From positions 1-64,000 of the forward strand of contig CAMDED010000006.1 of NCBI GenBank assembly GCA_945893365.1: a DNA stretch of 64,000 nucleotides, given 5' to 3'. This document shows positions 54,871-63,342 of the stretch, in pieces (within the stretch, counting starts at the first letter, position 1; every line of letters starts with the position of its first letter). Origin of the DNA: Candidatus Sulfopaludibacter sp. SbA3 (GTDB taxonomy: Bacteria; Acidobacteriota; Terriglobia; Bryobacterales; Bryobacteraceae). A program made the translations under genes and the position numbers. The notes under the pieces are model-generated. The model ran no database searches. It was given only the letters and a program-made list of their open reading frames with translations, and was not told the origin of the DNA.

Positions 54871-55195
54871 AGAAGTACTTCCTGCGGGTGGGCACAACCT
54901 CCGCTGCCTGAGTTTATCAGAATCGTCGCTGCGGAGGAGGGCATAGTCTGGCCATTGTTGCCGATGCACAACGGGTTCCGTTGTGCTCGGGATGTGGAGC
55001 GGGAGGCGTCCAGTCCGCATGCCGGAGCCGGACTGGTCAAGGCTGCTTCGGGTGTGCGTTCTTCACTTCCGGATCGCGCTCCGGACGCGGCGCCCCCCGG
55101 CCCTGTGGTAGCGAAAGCGAAGCTTGGCCGGGGTGAAGGGGGGTGGCCAAAAACTTTCGAGCGGCTTCGGCGCTAAAGGGAAAAGGAAAAAAGAA
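54871..55195. other. Intergenic region upstream of the second DUF1552 gene
   Basis: 325 bases between the DUF1552 start and the ancestral end of the SIR2-NACHT-SUMF1 gene. It must hold the promoter of the DUF1552 operon, but no clear -35/-10 pair was identified. The purine-rich run near 55178-55193 lies just past the ancestral SUMF1 stop. Confidence 0.4.
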
Positions 55196-55390
55196 TCAAG
55201 GGAACACTTCCCGGACGCACCGGAACCCGATATCGCCGTTCCTGAAGCCAGGCACGAACCCGACCCGGCCGGCGGCGCGCAGGAGGACCGCTTCATCGAC
55301 GTAGAACGACGCCCCCCGCACGCTGCGATACTGCTTCGAGTCGCCGTACCAGTCCTCAACCCACTCCCAGACATTACCCGCCAGATCCCG
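55196..55390 (-). pseudogene. Out-of-frame C-terminal tail of the SUMF1 domain
   Basis: Shifting one base at ~55388-55391 (a G run on the coding strand) restores the conserved ending of the formylglycine-generating enzyme fold: DLAGNVWEWVEDWYG, then YRSVRGASFYVDEAVLLRAA and FRNGDIGFRCVREVFP followed by TGA at 55196. These 65 residues include the core Trp-Glu-Trp and the final GFRC strand of the domain. In the sequence as given they are not translated as part of the protein, which stops at TAA 55374-55376. Confidence 0.8.
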
Positions 55391-55451
55391 CGATCCCCTC
55401 GGGCGTAGAGCCTCGCGGAAAAAGCCCTACCGGGCTGGCTTGCCCAAGCTT
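55355..55451. repeat. Direct repeat copy A (97 bp), inside the SUMF1 region
   Basis: Matches 58345-58441 at 91 of 97 positions with no gaps, offset 2990 bases. It codes on the minus strand for LGQASPVGLFPRGSTPEGIA and the start of the NVWEW motif. Both copies carry the same extra base that breaks the SUMF1 frame. Confidence 0.9.
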
Positions 55452-58271
55452 CGTCTCACGGTAGTTCGCCCGGTCGGGATCGGGCTCCTCATTGCCCCAC
55501 GGATACTCGCGTCCCTCCGCGCCCCGCGCGGCCCGTTCCCACTCCGCCTCGCTCGGCAACCCCACCCGCGCCCAATCGCAGTAGGCTTTCGCCTCGAACC
55601 AGGTAACACCCTTGACAGGACAATTGGGCCGCAGTAACTGGCCGTCCCATCGCCCAGGTTTGGGCCCGCCATCGTCCACAAATCGCGCATACTCCTGAAC
55701 GGTCACCGGATACTTTCCGATCAGGAAGCCCTCCATCTTCACCCAATAATCCGAATCGCTCGGGAGACGAAACCTTGGATCCCCCGCCTGCCCCAACGCT
55801 TCCGCGGCCGCCAATCGCGTCTGCAAGGGAATTGCGGCGGCCTTATTCGTCTCGAAGATGCCCAGCACCGCGCTTTTCACCTCGGCATACCGCGGATCGG
55901 GCGGCGCGTAGCCAAGCGGCTGCAAATCCCGCAGCATGGCGCCCAACAAGCCGAAGCAACGCGCCTGCTCATCGAGCTTCGGCTTCGCTCCCGCCCGCTG
56001 GGGGGAGCCGTACAAATCGTCCAGCGCCGCCGACACCAGCGCGTCTACGTTCTGATCCCGCTGCTGATGCAGGATGCTGGCCAGCAGGAGCACCACCTCG
56101 CGCCACTCCGGCCGCCACGCGCGTCCTTCGGCGAACAGCAACGAGTGCCGCTCGGCGGGGTCGATGCTGGCCAGAAACCGCGCCGCCAGGAATTCTTGAA
56201 AGGTGAGGTGCCAGAACCCGATGTCCGCGCCGCGGTTGACCACAATTCCGCTATCCGCTTCCTCTTCCCTCAGAAACGCCAGCGCGCGCGCTGCGTCGCC
56301 CTGAAACTGCGACTTCACCGCGTTGGCCGCCCACTCGCGCGGAACCTGCACCTGCCTCCCTTCCGGATGCCCTTGCATCGCGCCCGCCAGCTCTTGCAGA
56401 ACCTTTATGCAGTCTTCCGGATGCAGCCTGCCCGAGCGCCGCTTTCGCGAGCGGACCAGCCACATCAGGATTGAATCGTACAGGTCGGCCCGCCGCTCGG
56501 GCATCCGCTTCTCGTTCCACTGCAGCGCAGCGAGCGCGGTCAGCATCACGGGATTGCTGGCGATGTGCCGGATCTCCACCCGGCTTTCCACCGCTTCGAT
56601 CAATTCCCGGGCATGACGTTCTGCCCGCTGCGGGTTTTCGGCCATCAGCGCGGCTGCCCATCGCTCCGGAAACGCTCGCACGGCTTCCGGCTCCAGAGGA
56701 CCGATTCGCGCGGCGTGAAAACCCGCGAGCATCGCCACTTTTTCATGGGCTTTGGGACGAGTCGTCACCACGAACCGGCAGTTCGGCCACGCCCGCGCCG
56801 CTTTCTCAATCAGCCGCGAAACGGTCTTGCGCGCAGCCTCGCTGGGAGCCTCATCCAACCCATCCAGCAGCAGCAGGCACGGTCCCCTGGTGAGTTGCCG
56901 CTTAAAGAAATCCTCGTCCAGTGGGACGGCGAGGTCTCGCGTCCGGTGGGCCAGCAGAAGCGGCATCAGCGCGGGTGCGTCTTTCCGCTCGTGGCGCTCG
57001 ACGAACTCGGAAAGCTCGGAGATCTGCAGCAGAAGCGGGAACGGCGCGGACGCATCGGCGAGCCGGGCCGTGCACTGCGCGTTCGCGATGCGCCGCAGGA
57101 AGGTCGTCTTGCCCGATCCCGGATCGCCCAGAATTACGAGCCGTGGATGGGCGAGCGACTCCTCAAGGGGCCGGCGGCCTCGCCCGCCGTCGATCTCGTC
57201 CGCCATTCTCATCTGGCCCATCTCGTCGAACAGCGGAATGTAAAGATCGTCGATCGGAAATCGCGGAGCCACCGCGCCCAAGCGCAGCCCGCGAATCTCG
57301 ATGAAATCCGTGTCGTTGCGCAGGTATTCGAGATAGGGCCTGGGATCGGCCTCCATTGGCGGCAACTGCGCCGCGGTCCGCGCGCCGCTGGAATCGGCAT
57401 GACTGGCTAGCTCGCCGAGCAGGTCGAGCAGCGGCTGTCCGAAATCAGCGAAGGGGACCGTCTGCACCGATAGTCCATGCAGTGTCTTCGCCATCGCCTC
57501 CTGGTCTTGGTCCCGAATCAATACGAAGTGCTCGACGCCTCCACCCGCGAAGGCTTCCCGCACCCAACGGATCTGCTGTTCCATAGCCTCTTCCATGCCG
57601 AACCCGATGAACAGGAACGTCTGCGCCATGAGCAGGTGGCGCAACGTTCCGGACGCCGTCCGGTAGTCTGCCTCCACCTGGCCATCGATTGGGTACAGCT
57701 TCTGGTAACCGTCGGGCGTGAGAATAATCTCTTCTGGCCGGTCGATGGAGCCGTGCAAATGCCATACAGCAGGTCTGACCAGGCGACCGCGATGGATTTC
57801 AGCGAGATTTACGCGGTCGCTTACGGTCCAATGCCGTACGTCGCGCTCTTGCGGACTCGCCCACCGCAGCACTTTGTCGTAGTTGGTGGTCACCACCAAT
57901 GGGCTTCCCAACCGCCAGACGGTGCGCGGCAAATCGAGACTCGCCTGCGGCACGCGCTCCGCCAGCGGATCGAATTGCGCTTTGAGAAAGTCGAACCACC
58001 CCACTCCCATCGCATCGCGAGCCGCTTTCGCCGCACCGAGGTGATCCTTGATTCCCAATGTCGCTTGAACAAGGTTCGCGTGCATGGGCTTGCCATCCGT
58101 GCGCAACCGTTCCGCTGCCGCCACCAGAAGGCCATCCCAGGTAGGAAAGAGAGGCTGCCCCGCCTCATCGGTGACCGCGCGCGAAACACCGGCCCCGGCG
58201 AACGGGATCACTGTGCGGGCTTTCAGCGCTTCGACCAAGTTGGAGGGTAAGTCCGGCATAGCGGTCGCCAT
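55374..58271 (-). CDS. SIR2-NACHT-SUMF1 STAND-type protein, candidate anti-phage NADase sensor
   Basis: 965 residues. The N-terminal ~290 are a SIR2-like domain: VIPFAGAGVSRAV, LVVTTNYDKVL, and VWHLHGSIDRP with the catalytic-type His173. Residues ~375-560 are a NACHT NTPase: Walker A GDPGSGKTT (382-390, K388), Walker B LLLLDGLDEAP (D470, D473), sensor-like RFVVTTRP. A helical section follows (FWHLTFQEFLAARFL). From ~840 a formylglycine-enzyme (SUMF1) domain begins, VKMEGFLIGKYPVTVQEY, then VTWFEAKAYCDW, LPSEAEWERAARG and YPWGNEEPDPDRANYRE. In known SIR2-STAND proteins (Avs5/DSR-type) sensing of phage activates NAD depletion; that role here is inference. A one-base insertion truncates the sensor domain by ~65 residues. 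Confidence 0.85.
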   Translation of the reverse strand: MATAMPDLPSNLVEALKARTVIPFAGAGVSRAVTDEAGQPLFPTWDGLLVAAAERLRTDGKPMHANLVQATLGIKDHLGAAKAARDAMGVGWFDFLKAQFDPLAERVPQASLDLPRTVWRLGSPLVVTTNYDKVLRWASPQERDVRHWTVSDRVNLAEIHRGRLVRPAVWHLHGSIDRPEEIILTPDGYQKLYPIDGQVEADYRTASGTLRHLLMAQTFLFIGFGMEEAMEQQIRWVREAFAGGGVEHFVLIRDQDQEAMAKTLHGLSVQTVPFADFGQPLLDLLGELASHADSSGARTAAQLPPMEADPRPYLEYLRNDTDFIEIRGLRLGAVAPRFPIDDLYIPLFDEMGQMRMADEIDGGRGRRPLEESLAHPRLVILGDPGSGKTTFLRRIANAQCTARLADASAPFPLLLQISELSEFVERHERKDAPALMPLLLAHRTRDLAVPLDEDFFKRQLTRGPCLLLLDGLDEAPSEAARKTVSRLIEKAARAWPNCRFVVTTRPKAHEKVAMLAGFHAARIGPLEPEAVRAFPERWAAALMAENPQRAERHARELIEAVESRVEIRHIASNPVMLTALAALQWNEKRMPERRADLYDSILMWLVRSRKRRSGRLHPEDCIKVLQELAGAMQGHPEGRQVQVPREWAANAVKSQFQGDAARALAFLREEEADSGIVVNRGADIGFWHLTFQEFLAARFLASIDPAERHSLLFAEGRAWRPEWREVVLLLASILHQQRDQNVDALVSAALDDLYGSPQRAGAKPKLDEQARCFGLLGAMLRDLQPLGYAPPDPRYAEVKSAVLGIFETNKAAAIPLQTRLAAAEALGQAGDPRFRLPSDSDYWVKMEGFLIGKYPVTVQEYARFVDDGGPKPGRWDGQLLRPNCPVKGVTWFEAKAYCDWARVGLPSEAEWERAARGAEGREYPWGNEEPDPDRANYRETKLGQASPVGLFPRGSTPEGIAGSGG

Positions 58272-58344
58272 TCTCTCAAATAACGCCGCGCGCCGCTTGC
58301 TCAGACGGTGGCGAACTTGTTCGCCGGCGCCAGCGGTCTACGTT

Positions 58345-58441
58345 CTCAACCCACTCCCAGACATTACCCCCCAGATCCCGCGATCCCCTCGGGCGTAGTG
58401 CCTCGCGGAAAGCACCCTACCGGGCTAGCTTGCCCAAGCTT
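58345..58441. repeat. Direct repeat copy B (97 bp), relic of a second SUMF1 gene end
   Basis: Upstream of the SIR2-NACHT-SUMF1 start. On the minus strand it reads KLGQASPVGCFPRGTTPEGI and then, one base out of frame, GNVWEWVE. It is the same piece of SUMF1 coding sequence as copy A, without the rest of a gene. Most simply it is what remains of a neighbouring paralogue. Confidence 0.85.
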
Positions 58442-58455
58442 AGTCATCGCTTTCA

Positions 58456-58689
58456 TCAATACGCATACGTATTGTGACGCTTGAAGAGTTCGCTCACGTA
58501 TGGCTCTTGAGCCGAGGAGTTCTTCACTTTGCCAAGATGGTTCTTCTTGCCGCCGAAGGCCTGTCCAATGATCGAATAGCCACTCGCGCTGACGCCCGTC
58601 GTGAAGTCGTTTTCAGTCAAGCCGCCGCCGGCTCCGACGGGATCAAACGGATTTCGTGGAGTCCGAGCCATTCGGGCCGATGAGCGCAT
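58456..58689 (-). CDS. Small hypothetical ORF upstream of the STAND gene
   Basis: A 77-residue frame, MRSSARMARTPRNPFDPVGA onward, ending VSELFKRHNTYAY. The composition (TENDFTTGVSASGYSIIGQA, then FGGKKNHLG) is protein-like but no family was recognised. It lies between copy B of the direct repeat and clpP and is separated from the STAND start by the relic, so co-transcription is uncertain. It may itself be a fragment. Confidence 0.28.
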   Translation of the reverse strand: MRSSARMARTPRNPFDPVGAGGGLTENDFTTGVSASGYSIIGQAFGGKKNHLGKVKNSSAQEPYVSELFKRHNTYAY

Positions 58690-58855
58690 TCAAAGATTGC
58701 AAATCGAGTTCTGGGGTATTCGTGCCGAAGGACGGGATGTTCCGAAGCTGAATGGTTCTCGGAAATCGCTTGTCGCCGGGCAGGCGCAATTCATTCTACC
58801 CGGCTTCGCAAAAACGCGTCCGCGCTCGGCAATTGGTCGCCGCCACTCCCTCCCC

Positions 58856-59443
58856 TTACAAATGCTTCTCAATAATCTTATCGATAATCCCGTACTCGCA
58901 CGCCTGGGGCGCTTCCATGATGAAATCCCGCTCCACGTCCCTCTGCAGCCGCTCGATCGTCTGCCCGGTGTGCTTCGCCAGAATCTCATTCGTCATCTCG
59001 CGCATCCGCAAAATCTCGCGAGCCTGAATATCGATATCCGTAGCCTGCCCCGACAACCCGCTCAGCGACGGCTGGTGAATCAGAATCCGCGCGTTCGGCA
59101 GCGCGAACCGCTTCCCCTTCGTCCCCGCGGTCAGCAGCAAAGCGCCCATCGACGCCGCCTGCCCCACGCAAATCGTGCTCACGTCGGGCCGGATAAACTG
59201 CATCGTGTCGTAAATCGCCAAGCCGGCCGTGATCGATCCTCCCGGTGAATTGATGTACAAGGAAATATCCTTCTCCGGGTCCTCCGCTTCCAAAAACAGC
59301 ATCTGAGCGGTCACCAGATTCGCCACCATATCGTCGATCGGCGTGCCGATGAAAATGATATTGTCCCTGAGCAGGCGCGAATAAATGTCGTAGGCGCGCT
59401 CGCCGCGGCTGGTCTGCTCCACCACCATCGGAACCAATGCCAT
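58856..59443 (-). CDS. clpP: ATP-dependent Clp protease proteolytic subunit
   Basis: A 195-residue ClpP serine peptidase. The Ser nucleophile is in [17 protein letters not shown], the His in ARILIHQPS, and the Asp follows in the [14 protein letters not shown] region. [19 protein letters not shown] forms the oxyanion/substrate strand. ATG 59443 ([19 protein letters not shown]) gives the family length. It starts ten bases after tig stops, the usual tig-clpP operon, but clpX, usually next, is absent; the SIR2-NACHT-SUMF1 region follows instead. Confidence 0.95.
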   Translation of the reverse strand: MALVPMVVEQTSRGERAYDIYSRLLRDNIIFIGTPIDDMVANLVTAQMLFLEAEDPEKDISLYINSPGGSITAGLAIYDTMQFIRPDVSTICVGQAASMGALLLTAGTKGKRFALPNARILIHQPSLSGLSGQATDIDIQAREILRMREMTNEILAKHTGQTIERLQRDVERDFIMEAPQACEYGIIDKIIEKHL

Positions 59444-59453
59444 GGAGTCTCCT

Positions 59454-60755
59454 TTATACGCCTTCAGCGGGCGCCGCGGCCGGCTCTTCCGCAATCTTCG
59501 TCGCGTGCTCGAACAGGAAATTGAGCGTCTTCTCGGTCTGGATATGCGAGGCGATCCGTCCCAGCGTGCCGTCTTTCTCGAACCGGATTTTCACCGCCGC
59601 AACCGGCTCGCGCTGCTGGCGGGCGATCCGCTCCACTTCGCGGTCCACTTCATCCCGCATCGCGTGGATCGACTCGCGCTCCGACACCTTGCTCAACAGC
59701 AGGGACGCTTTCACCTCGCGAACCGCGCGGCCCCGCTCCTGTTCGTCCTTCATCACCTTCGCCCAGTCGAGCTTGAGCTTGCTGACGTCCAGGCCCTGCG
59801 CCGCCATCCCGCGAAGCGACTGCTCCACCCGCGTGCGGACCTGCCGCTCGATAAAGACCTCAGGCACTGGAAACTCGTGCAGGTCCACCAGCGATTCCAC
59901 CAGCGCGTTCTTCGCCTTCTGCTGGGCGTCGCGTTCCCGCTCCGCGTAGATCGACTTCCGTATCGCCTCGCGCAGCTCCCCAAGATCGCGGAAATCGCCC
60001 AAGTCCTTCGCGAACTCGTCGTTCAGCTCCGGCAATTCCTTGCGCCGGATGCCTTTCACCACGGCGTGAAAACTCACCGTCTTTCCCGCAAGCTTCTCCG
60101 AATCGTAGTTTTCGGGGTACGCGACATCGAAATTCTTCTCTTCGCCCGGCGACAGGCCGGTCAGGTTTTCCGAAAACGCCGGCAGCGTACTCTCGTCTCC
60201 CAGATGCAGCGTCATCTCCTCCTGCTTCACCGGCTCGCCATCCGTGCCGCCGACGCTCTCAAGGGAGATTACCGCGAAATCCCCCCTCTCAAGCGGGCGC
60301 GGATCCACGTTCGCGAAATTCGCCTTCTGCTCGCGAAGCTGCGCCACGCGCTCGTCGATATCGGCTTCGCCGGCCGAGGGCTCGCTATACGGAACCGTCA
60401 GCCCGCGGTATTCTTTCATCTCGATCTCAGGCGCTACCTCGAACTCCGCTTTGAAATGCAACGGCTCGCCCTCGTGAAAGTGAACGTCCGTCACGGTCGG
60501 GTCGCCAACCATCCGCAGTTCTTCCTGCTTCAGTTCCTTGTCGAAAAAGCGCGGCACGAGCTTCTCGAGCACCTGCTGCCTGATATCGGCCGCAAACTGT
60601 TTTCGAATGATGCTGACCGGCGCCTTGCCCGGACGGAATCCGGGAAGCTTCGCTCGCTTCTGTATGGACTCGACCACGCGACCGGTCTCGGCTTCCACGT
60701 CCGCGACGGGAATGGAGATTTCGAGCGAGTGCTTACAACCTTCAATGAAAGCCAA
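59454..60755 (-). CDS. tig: Trigger factor
   Basis: A 433-residue ribosome-associated chaperone and peptidyl-prolyl isomerase. The N-terminal ribosome-docking signature is [19 protein letters not shown]. The PPIase domain runs through [15 protein letters not shown] and [20 protein letters not shown], and the C-terminal chaperone arms follow. TTG 60755 is chosen because GAGGTGA (60763-60769) stands eight bases upstream and the length then matches E. coli (432); the ATG at 60791 lacks such a site. Divergent from the SYLF gene. Confidence 0.94.
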   Translation of the reverse strand: MAFIEGCKHSLEISIPVADVEAETGRVVESIQKRAKLPGFRPGKAPVSIIRKQFAADIRQQVLEKLVPRFFDKELKQEELRMVGDPTVTDVHFHEGEPLHFKAEFEVAPEIEMKEYRGLTVPYSEPSAGEADIDERVAQLREQKANFANVDPRPLERGDFAVISLESVGGTDGEPVKQEEMTLHLGDESTLPAFSENLTGLSPGEEKNFDVAYPENYDSEKLAGKTVSFHAVVKGIRRKELPELNDEFAKDLGDFRDLGELREAIRKSIYAERERDAQQKAKNALVESLVDLHEFPVPEVFIERQVRTRVEQSLRGMAAQGLDVSKLKLDWAKVMKDEQERGRAVREVKASLLLSKVSERESIHAMRDEVDREVERIARQQREPVAAVKIRFEKDGTLGRIASHIQTEKTLNFLFEHATKIAEEPAAAPAEGV

Positions 60756-60762
60756 TCGGGAT

Positions 60763-60769
60763 TCACCTC
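60763..60769 (-). promoter_or_regulatory. Ribosome-binding site that fixes the tig start
   Basis: GAGGTGA on the minus strand, spaced 7-8 bases from TTG 60755. It supports the TTG rather than the upstream ATG at 60791 as the tig start. Confidence 0.6.
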
Positions 60770-60839
60770 GGAAGAGATTCCTTTTTATCATAACATCGGC
60801 GGAATAGACCGGTTAAAATGAGAGACGAGGAAAAGAACA

Positions 60840-61532
60840 ATGAAAAAACGAATGCCGCGTTTCCTTCTTTCTCTCGCTCTCGGCGCCGGCGTTGTGACCG
60901 CGAGCGCCGCCGCAACCAAGAGCGCGCAACGCCTGGCCGACGCCGCCACGGTGTTCACGGAAATCATGGATACGCCCGACCGCGCCATCCCGCAGGACCT
61001 AATCGAACGGGCGCAGTGCGTCGCGATCGTGCCCGGGCTCAAGAAAGCGGCGTTTGGCTTCGGCGGGAAGTTCGGTAGAGGTTTCGTCGTCTGCCGCAAT
61101 TCCGGCGCCGGGTGGGGAGCCCCGGCGGCCATACGCGTCGAAGGCGGCAGCGCCGGTTTCCAGATCGGCGTCTCGTCGTCCGATGTCGTCATGCTCGTGA
61201 TGAACAAGCGGGGAATGGAGAAGCTCCTCGGCAGCAGGTTCACCATCGGCGCGGACGCCCAGGCGGCCGCCGGTCCGGTGGGCCGCGAAGCGACGGCCGC
61301 GACCGACGTGCTCCTCTCGGCCGAAATCCTCTCCTGGTCCCGTTCGCGCGGCGCGTTTGCCGGAGTTTCGCTCGACGGAGCCACCCTTCGCCAGGACGCT
61401 GACGAGAACAAAGAGATTTACGGCAAGCCGCTCGAAAACCGGGACCTGATCGGCAAGGACGTGGAGATTCCCCCGGCGGCGGCCGCGCTGATTGCCGCGC
61501 TTAACAAACGCTCCATGAGATCGGGAAAGTAA
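60840..61532 (+). CDS. SYLF (YSC84) domain lipid-binding protein
   Basis: A 230-residue exported protein. Signal peptide MPRFLLSLALGAGVVTASAA is followed by a helical part and a SYLF/Ysc84 domain: AQCVAIVPGLKKAAFGFGGK, GRGFVVCRNSGAGWGAPAAI and SSSDVVMLVMNKRGMEKLLG. SYLF domains bind phosphoinositide-like or anionic lipids. Bacterial versions are periplasmic envelope proteins of unclear role. The YihY gene follows after seven bases, so they are probably co-transcribed. Confidence 0.87.
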   Translation: MKKRMPRFLLSLALGAGVVTASAAATKSAQRLADAATVFTEIMDTPDRAIPQDLIERAQCVAIVPGLKKAAFGFGGKFGRGFVVCRNSGAGWGAPAAIRVEGGSAGFQIGVSSSDVVMLVMNKRGMEKLLGSRFTIGADAQAAAGPVGREATAATDVLLSAEILSWSRSRGAFAGVSLDGATLRQDADENKEIYGKPLENRDLIGKDVEIPPAAAALIAALNKRSMRSGK

Positions 61533-61539
61533 CCGGCCC

Positions 61540-62373
61540 GTGCCTGCGCCGCGGCTCAACGCGAAAACGCTAGCATATCTTCTCAAGCAGACGCTGATCT
61601 CTGCGGTGGACGACGGCTGTTTCGCCGAGGCAAAGGGCGCCGCGTACTCGGCCATGCTCGCGTTCTTCCCGGTGCTGACTTCTTTCGCCACCGTTCTCGT
61701 GCAGACGCGCGCCGAGTTTGTGTCCGGCGCGATTGCGCAGTTTCTTTTCGACGTCGTCCCTCCCGGCACCGAGGACATTGTACGCCGGCCCTTTGAAATA
61801 AAAGCGGCGCAGCCTTTATTTCTCATCTCAGTTGCCGCCGTACTGGCCCTTTGGGCCGCGGCGGGCGTCATCAAGAGCCTGATGACCGGCTTCAACACCA
61901 CCTACCGGGTACCGCGCAGCCGCACTTTCTGGCAGGAGTCCGGCGTCGCGATTCTCCTCGTGCTATGGACCATCGCGCCTTTAATCGCGGCAAGCCTGCT
62001 CATCGTCTTTGGGAACTGGATCGACAGGCGTCTTACGGGGGCGCCGGCATTCTGGTGGCGTGTCCTGAGCCAGACCGCGCGCTACCTGCTGGCATTCGCG
62101 GCCACGGTAATCATAACCGCCGTGCTCTACTATTTCGGACCCTATCGCAAGCAGCGATGGACCTACGTGTGGCGCGGCGCGGTCTTCGCAACCGTGCTGT
62201 GGCTGCTCGCGACAGCCGGATTCGCCTGGTATGTTCGAAATCTGGCAACCTACAACGTCCTCTATGGAAGCTTGTGGACCGGCATCGCCCTGCTGGTTTG
62301 GATGTACCTCATCGCGGCCATCGCGCTGATCGGATGCGCATTCAACGCCGAATACGAGCGCATGGCGGAGTAG
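61540..62373 (+). CDS. YihY/BrkB-family inner-membrane protein
   Basis: A 277-residue polytopic protein with six predicted helices. Family motifs are AKGAAYSAMLAFFPVLTSFA near the start, AAGVIKSLMTGFNTTYRVP, AAVLYYFGPYRKQRWTYVWR and the last helix pair LYGSLWTGIALLVWMYLIAA with INCAFNAE-like GCAFNAEYERM. Start GTG 61540. Role in bacteria is not settled (once annotated ribonuclease BN in error). Co-directional with the SYLF gene. Confidence 0.88.
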   Translation: MPAPRLNAKTLAYLLKQTLISAVDDGCFAEAKGAAYSAMLAFFPVLTSFATVLVQTRAEFVSGAIAQFLFDVVPPGTEDIVRRPFEIKAAQPLFLISVAAVLALWAAAGVIKSLMTGFNTTYRVPRSRTFWQESGVAILLVLWTIAPLIAASLLIVFGNWIDRRLTGAPAFWWRVLSQTARYLLAFAATVIITAVLYYFGPYRKQRWTYVWRGAVFATVLWLLATAGFAWYVRNLATYNVLYGSLWTGIALLVWMYLIAAIALIGCAFNAEYERMAE

Positions 62374-63104
62374 AAGCCGCGCCGTTCGCGGCCTGCGGGC
62401 TCAGAGCTTTCATCGCACGGCATGTTTTCCCGCGTGGGCTGAAGGAATCTGTGGCGCTAGTCTGGCGGTGGCGTGGCAGACCGAGGCTTCAGTATCGACT
62501 TGATCCGCTCCTGAACGGCCGAGAACCCGGTCACTTCACGCTCAGTGGTTTCTGGCGGCGATCTTGGGTTGGCAGGTTGGCAACCAGTAGGCGGGATCAG
62601 GGATACGTTCGACCGTGCTGAACGCTCGGAACAATCTGTCGGTTAGAACCGAGCCCAAATCGTCAGGGACTGCTTCGAGAGAAGATAGCTTGGTGGCTAA
62701 TTCCTCTCCGGCGTTTGATCCGCGGAAGGTTTCTCGCGCCATCGACACTGAAATTTCGTGCCGTTTTGTGAATGTCACTCTCGAGGAGCGTATTTCCGGT
62801 TCCATCGGCGCGACTCGTGGAAGCGGTTGTTCTCCCGCTCGGGTTTTGGTGTCGCTGACCAGTACAGGCTCGCGGTTTGCGCAGCAGTTGCCTACCTGAA
62901 ATCTCATTGGGATCTTATACCGAATTTCCGTGCTTAAACCGACAACCAGAACGCTGAGGGTGCTAGGCGCACATTTCGCAATAACAGGCTTGACTCATCA
63001 GACTGCGTGAGTCATGATGGTTCAGGTCGTGCCGGAGGGGTGTGCAATCACCCGCGTAAAAACTCGACACGGCGCGCCTATACGTTAGCGGAGGTAGTAC
63101 CGCC
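62374..63104. other. Intergenic region with at most one weak ORF
   Basis: 731 bases after yihY. A minus-strand frame at 62542-62907 (121 residues, ending DPAYWLPTCQPKIAARN) is the only protein-like reading and is listed separately. The remainder, including 62908-63104, shows no gene; a GGAGGT stands just before the truncated ORF at 63105. Confidence 0.4.
62542..62907 (-). CDS. Hypothetical protein, weakly supported
   Basis: 121 residues, MRFQVGNCCANREPVLVSDT onward. The second half (RHEISVSMARETFRGSNAGE, DDLGSVLTDRLFRAFSTVER, IPDPAYWLPTCQP) is more protein-like than the plus-strand frame it overlaps (62615-62899). No family recognised, no clear ribosome-binding site. Either strand could be the coding one, or neither. 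Confidence 0.33.
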   Translation of the reverse strand: MRFQVGNCCANREPVLVSDTKTRAGEQPLPRVAPMEPEIRSSRVTFTKRHEISVSMARETFRGSNAGEELATKLSSLEAVPDDLGSVLTDRLFRAFSTVERIPDPAYWLPTCQPKIAARNH

Positions 63105-63188
63105 ATGGACCGCATCACCGAGAAGTACCTCGGCGAATTTTCGGATGAGCGGTGCGTGTCAACACTTTTGAGACACTCTGACGCATAA
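63105..63188 (+). pseudogene. Truncated ORF, N-terminal remnant
   Basis: ATG with a good GGAGGT ribosome-binding site nine bases upstream opens MDRITEKYLGEFSDE, then loses protein character and stops after 27 residues. The start resembles the beginning of larger acidobacterial proteins that open with MDxIxxxxLxEF, but this family link is a weak memory-based match. Immediately downstream sits a nuoA fragment in reverse orientation, so a rearrangement has cut it. Confidence 0.35.
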
Positions 63189-63214
63189 TTTTCTGAGTTT
63201 TGTTCTCTGACCGA

Positions 63215-63315
63215 CCCAAAATCGGCCGAGCGGTACTTAACCGCCCACGGGAACAGGAAGATCGTTTCCACGTCGAAGATCACGAAAAGGATCGCGATGA
63301 TGACAGTGTAGCGGC
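63215..63315 (-). pseudogene. nuoA: Fragment of NADH-quinone oxidoreductase subunit A
   Basis: The minus strand encodes RYTVIIAILFVIFDVETIFL then FPWAVKYRSADFG, the highly conserved second membrane helix and FDVExxFLxPWAV motif of complex I subunit NuoA. Both ends of the gene are missing: no start upstream and no third helix downstream. It is a ~34-codon relic in a rearranged region, not a functional subunit. Confidence 0.7.
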
Positions 63316-63342
63316 CGCGGCTTCTTGATTGGCCGATCACCC

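Noticed and set aside
55374-55395. Programmed ribosomal frameshift in the SUMF1 region
   Set aside because: A G run is present, but there is no typical slippery heptamer with a downstream structure that I could identify. A plain indel or sequence error is simpler.
55355-58441. Diversity-generating retroelement (template/variable repeat pair) because ~100-bp near-identical repeats include the end of a C-lectin-like domain
   Set aside because: The six mismatches are not concentrated at adenines of either copy on the coding strand, the repeat does not cover the usual C-terminal variable part, and no reverse transcriptase is nearby. The maturase piece at the window start is a group II type and 55 kb away.
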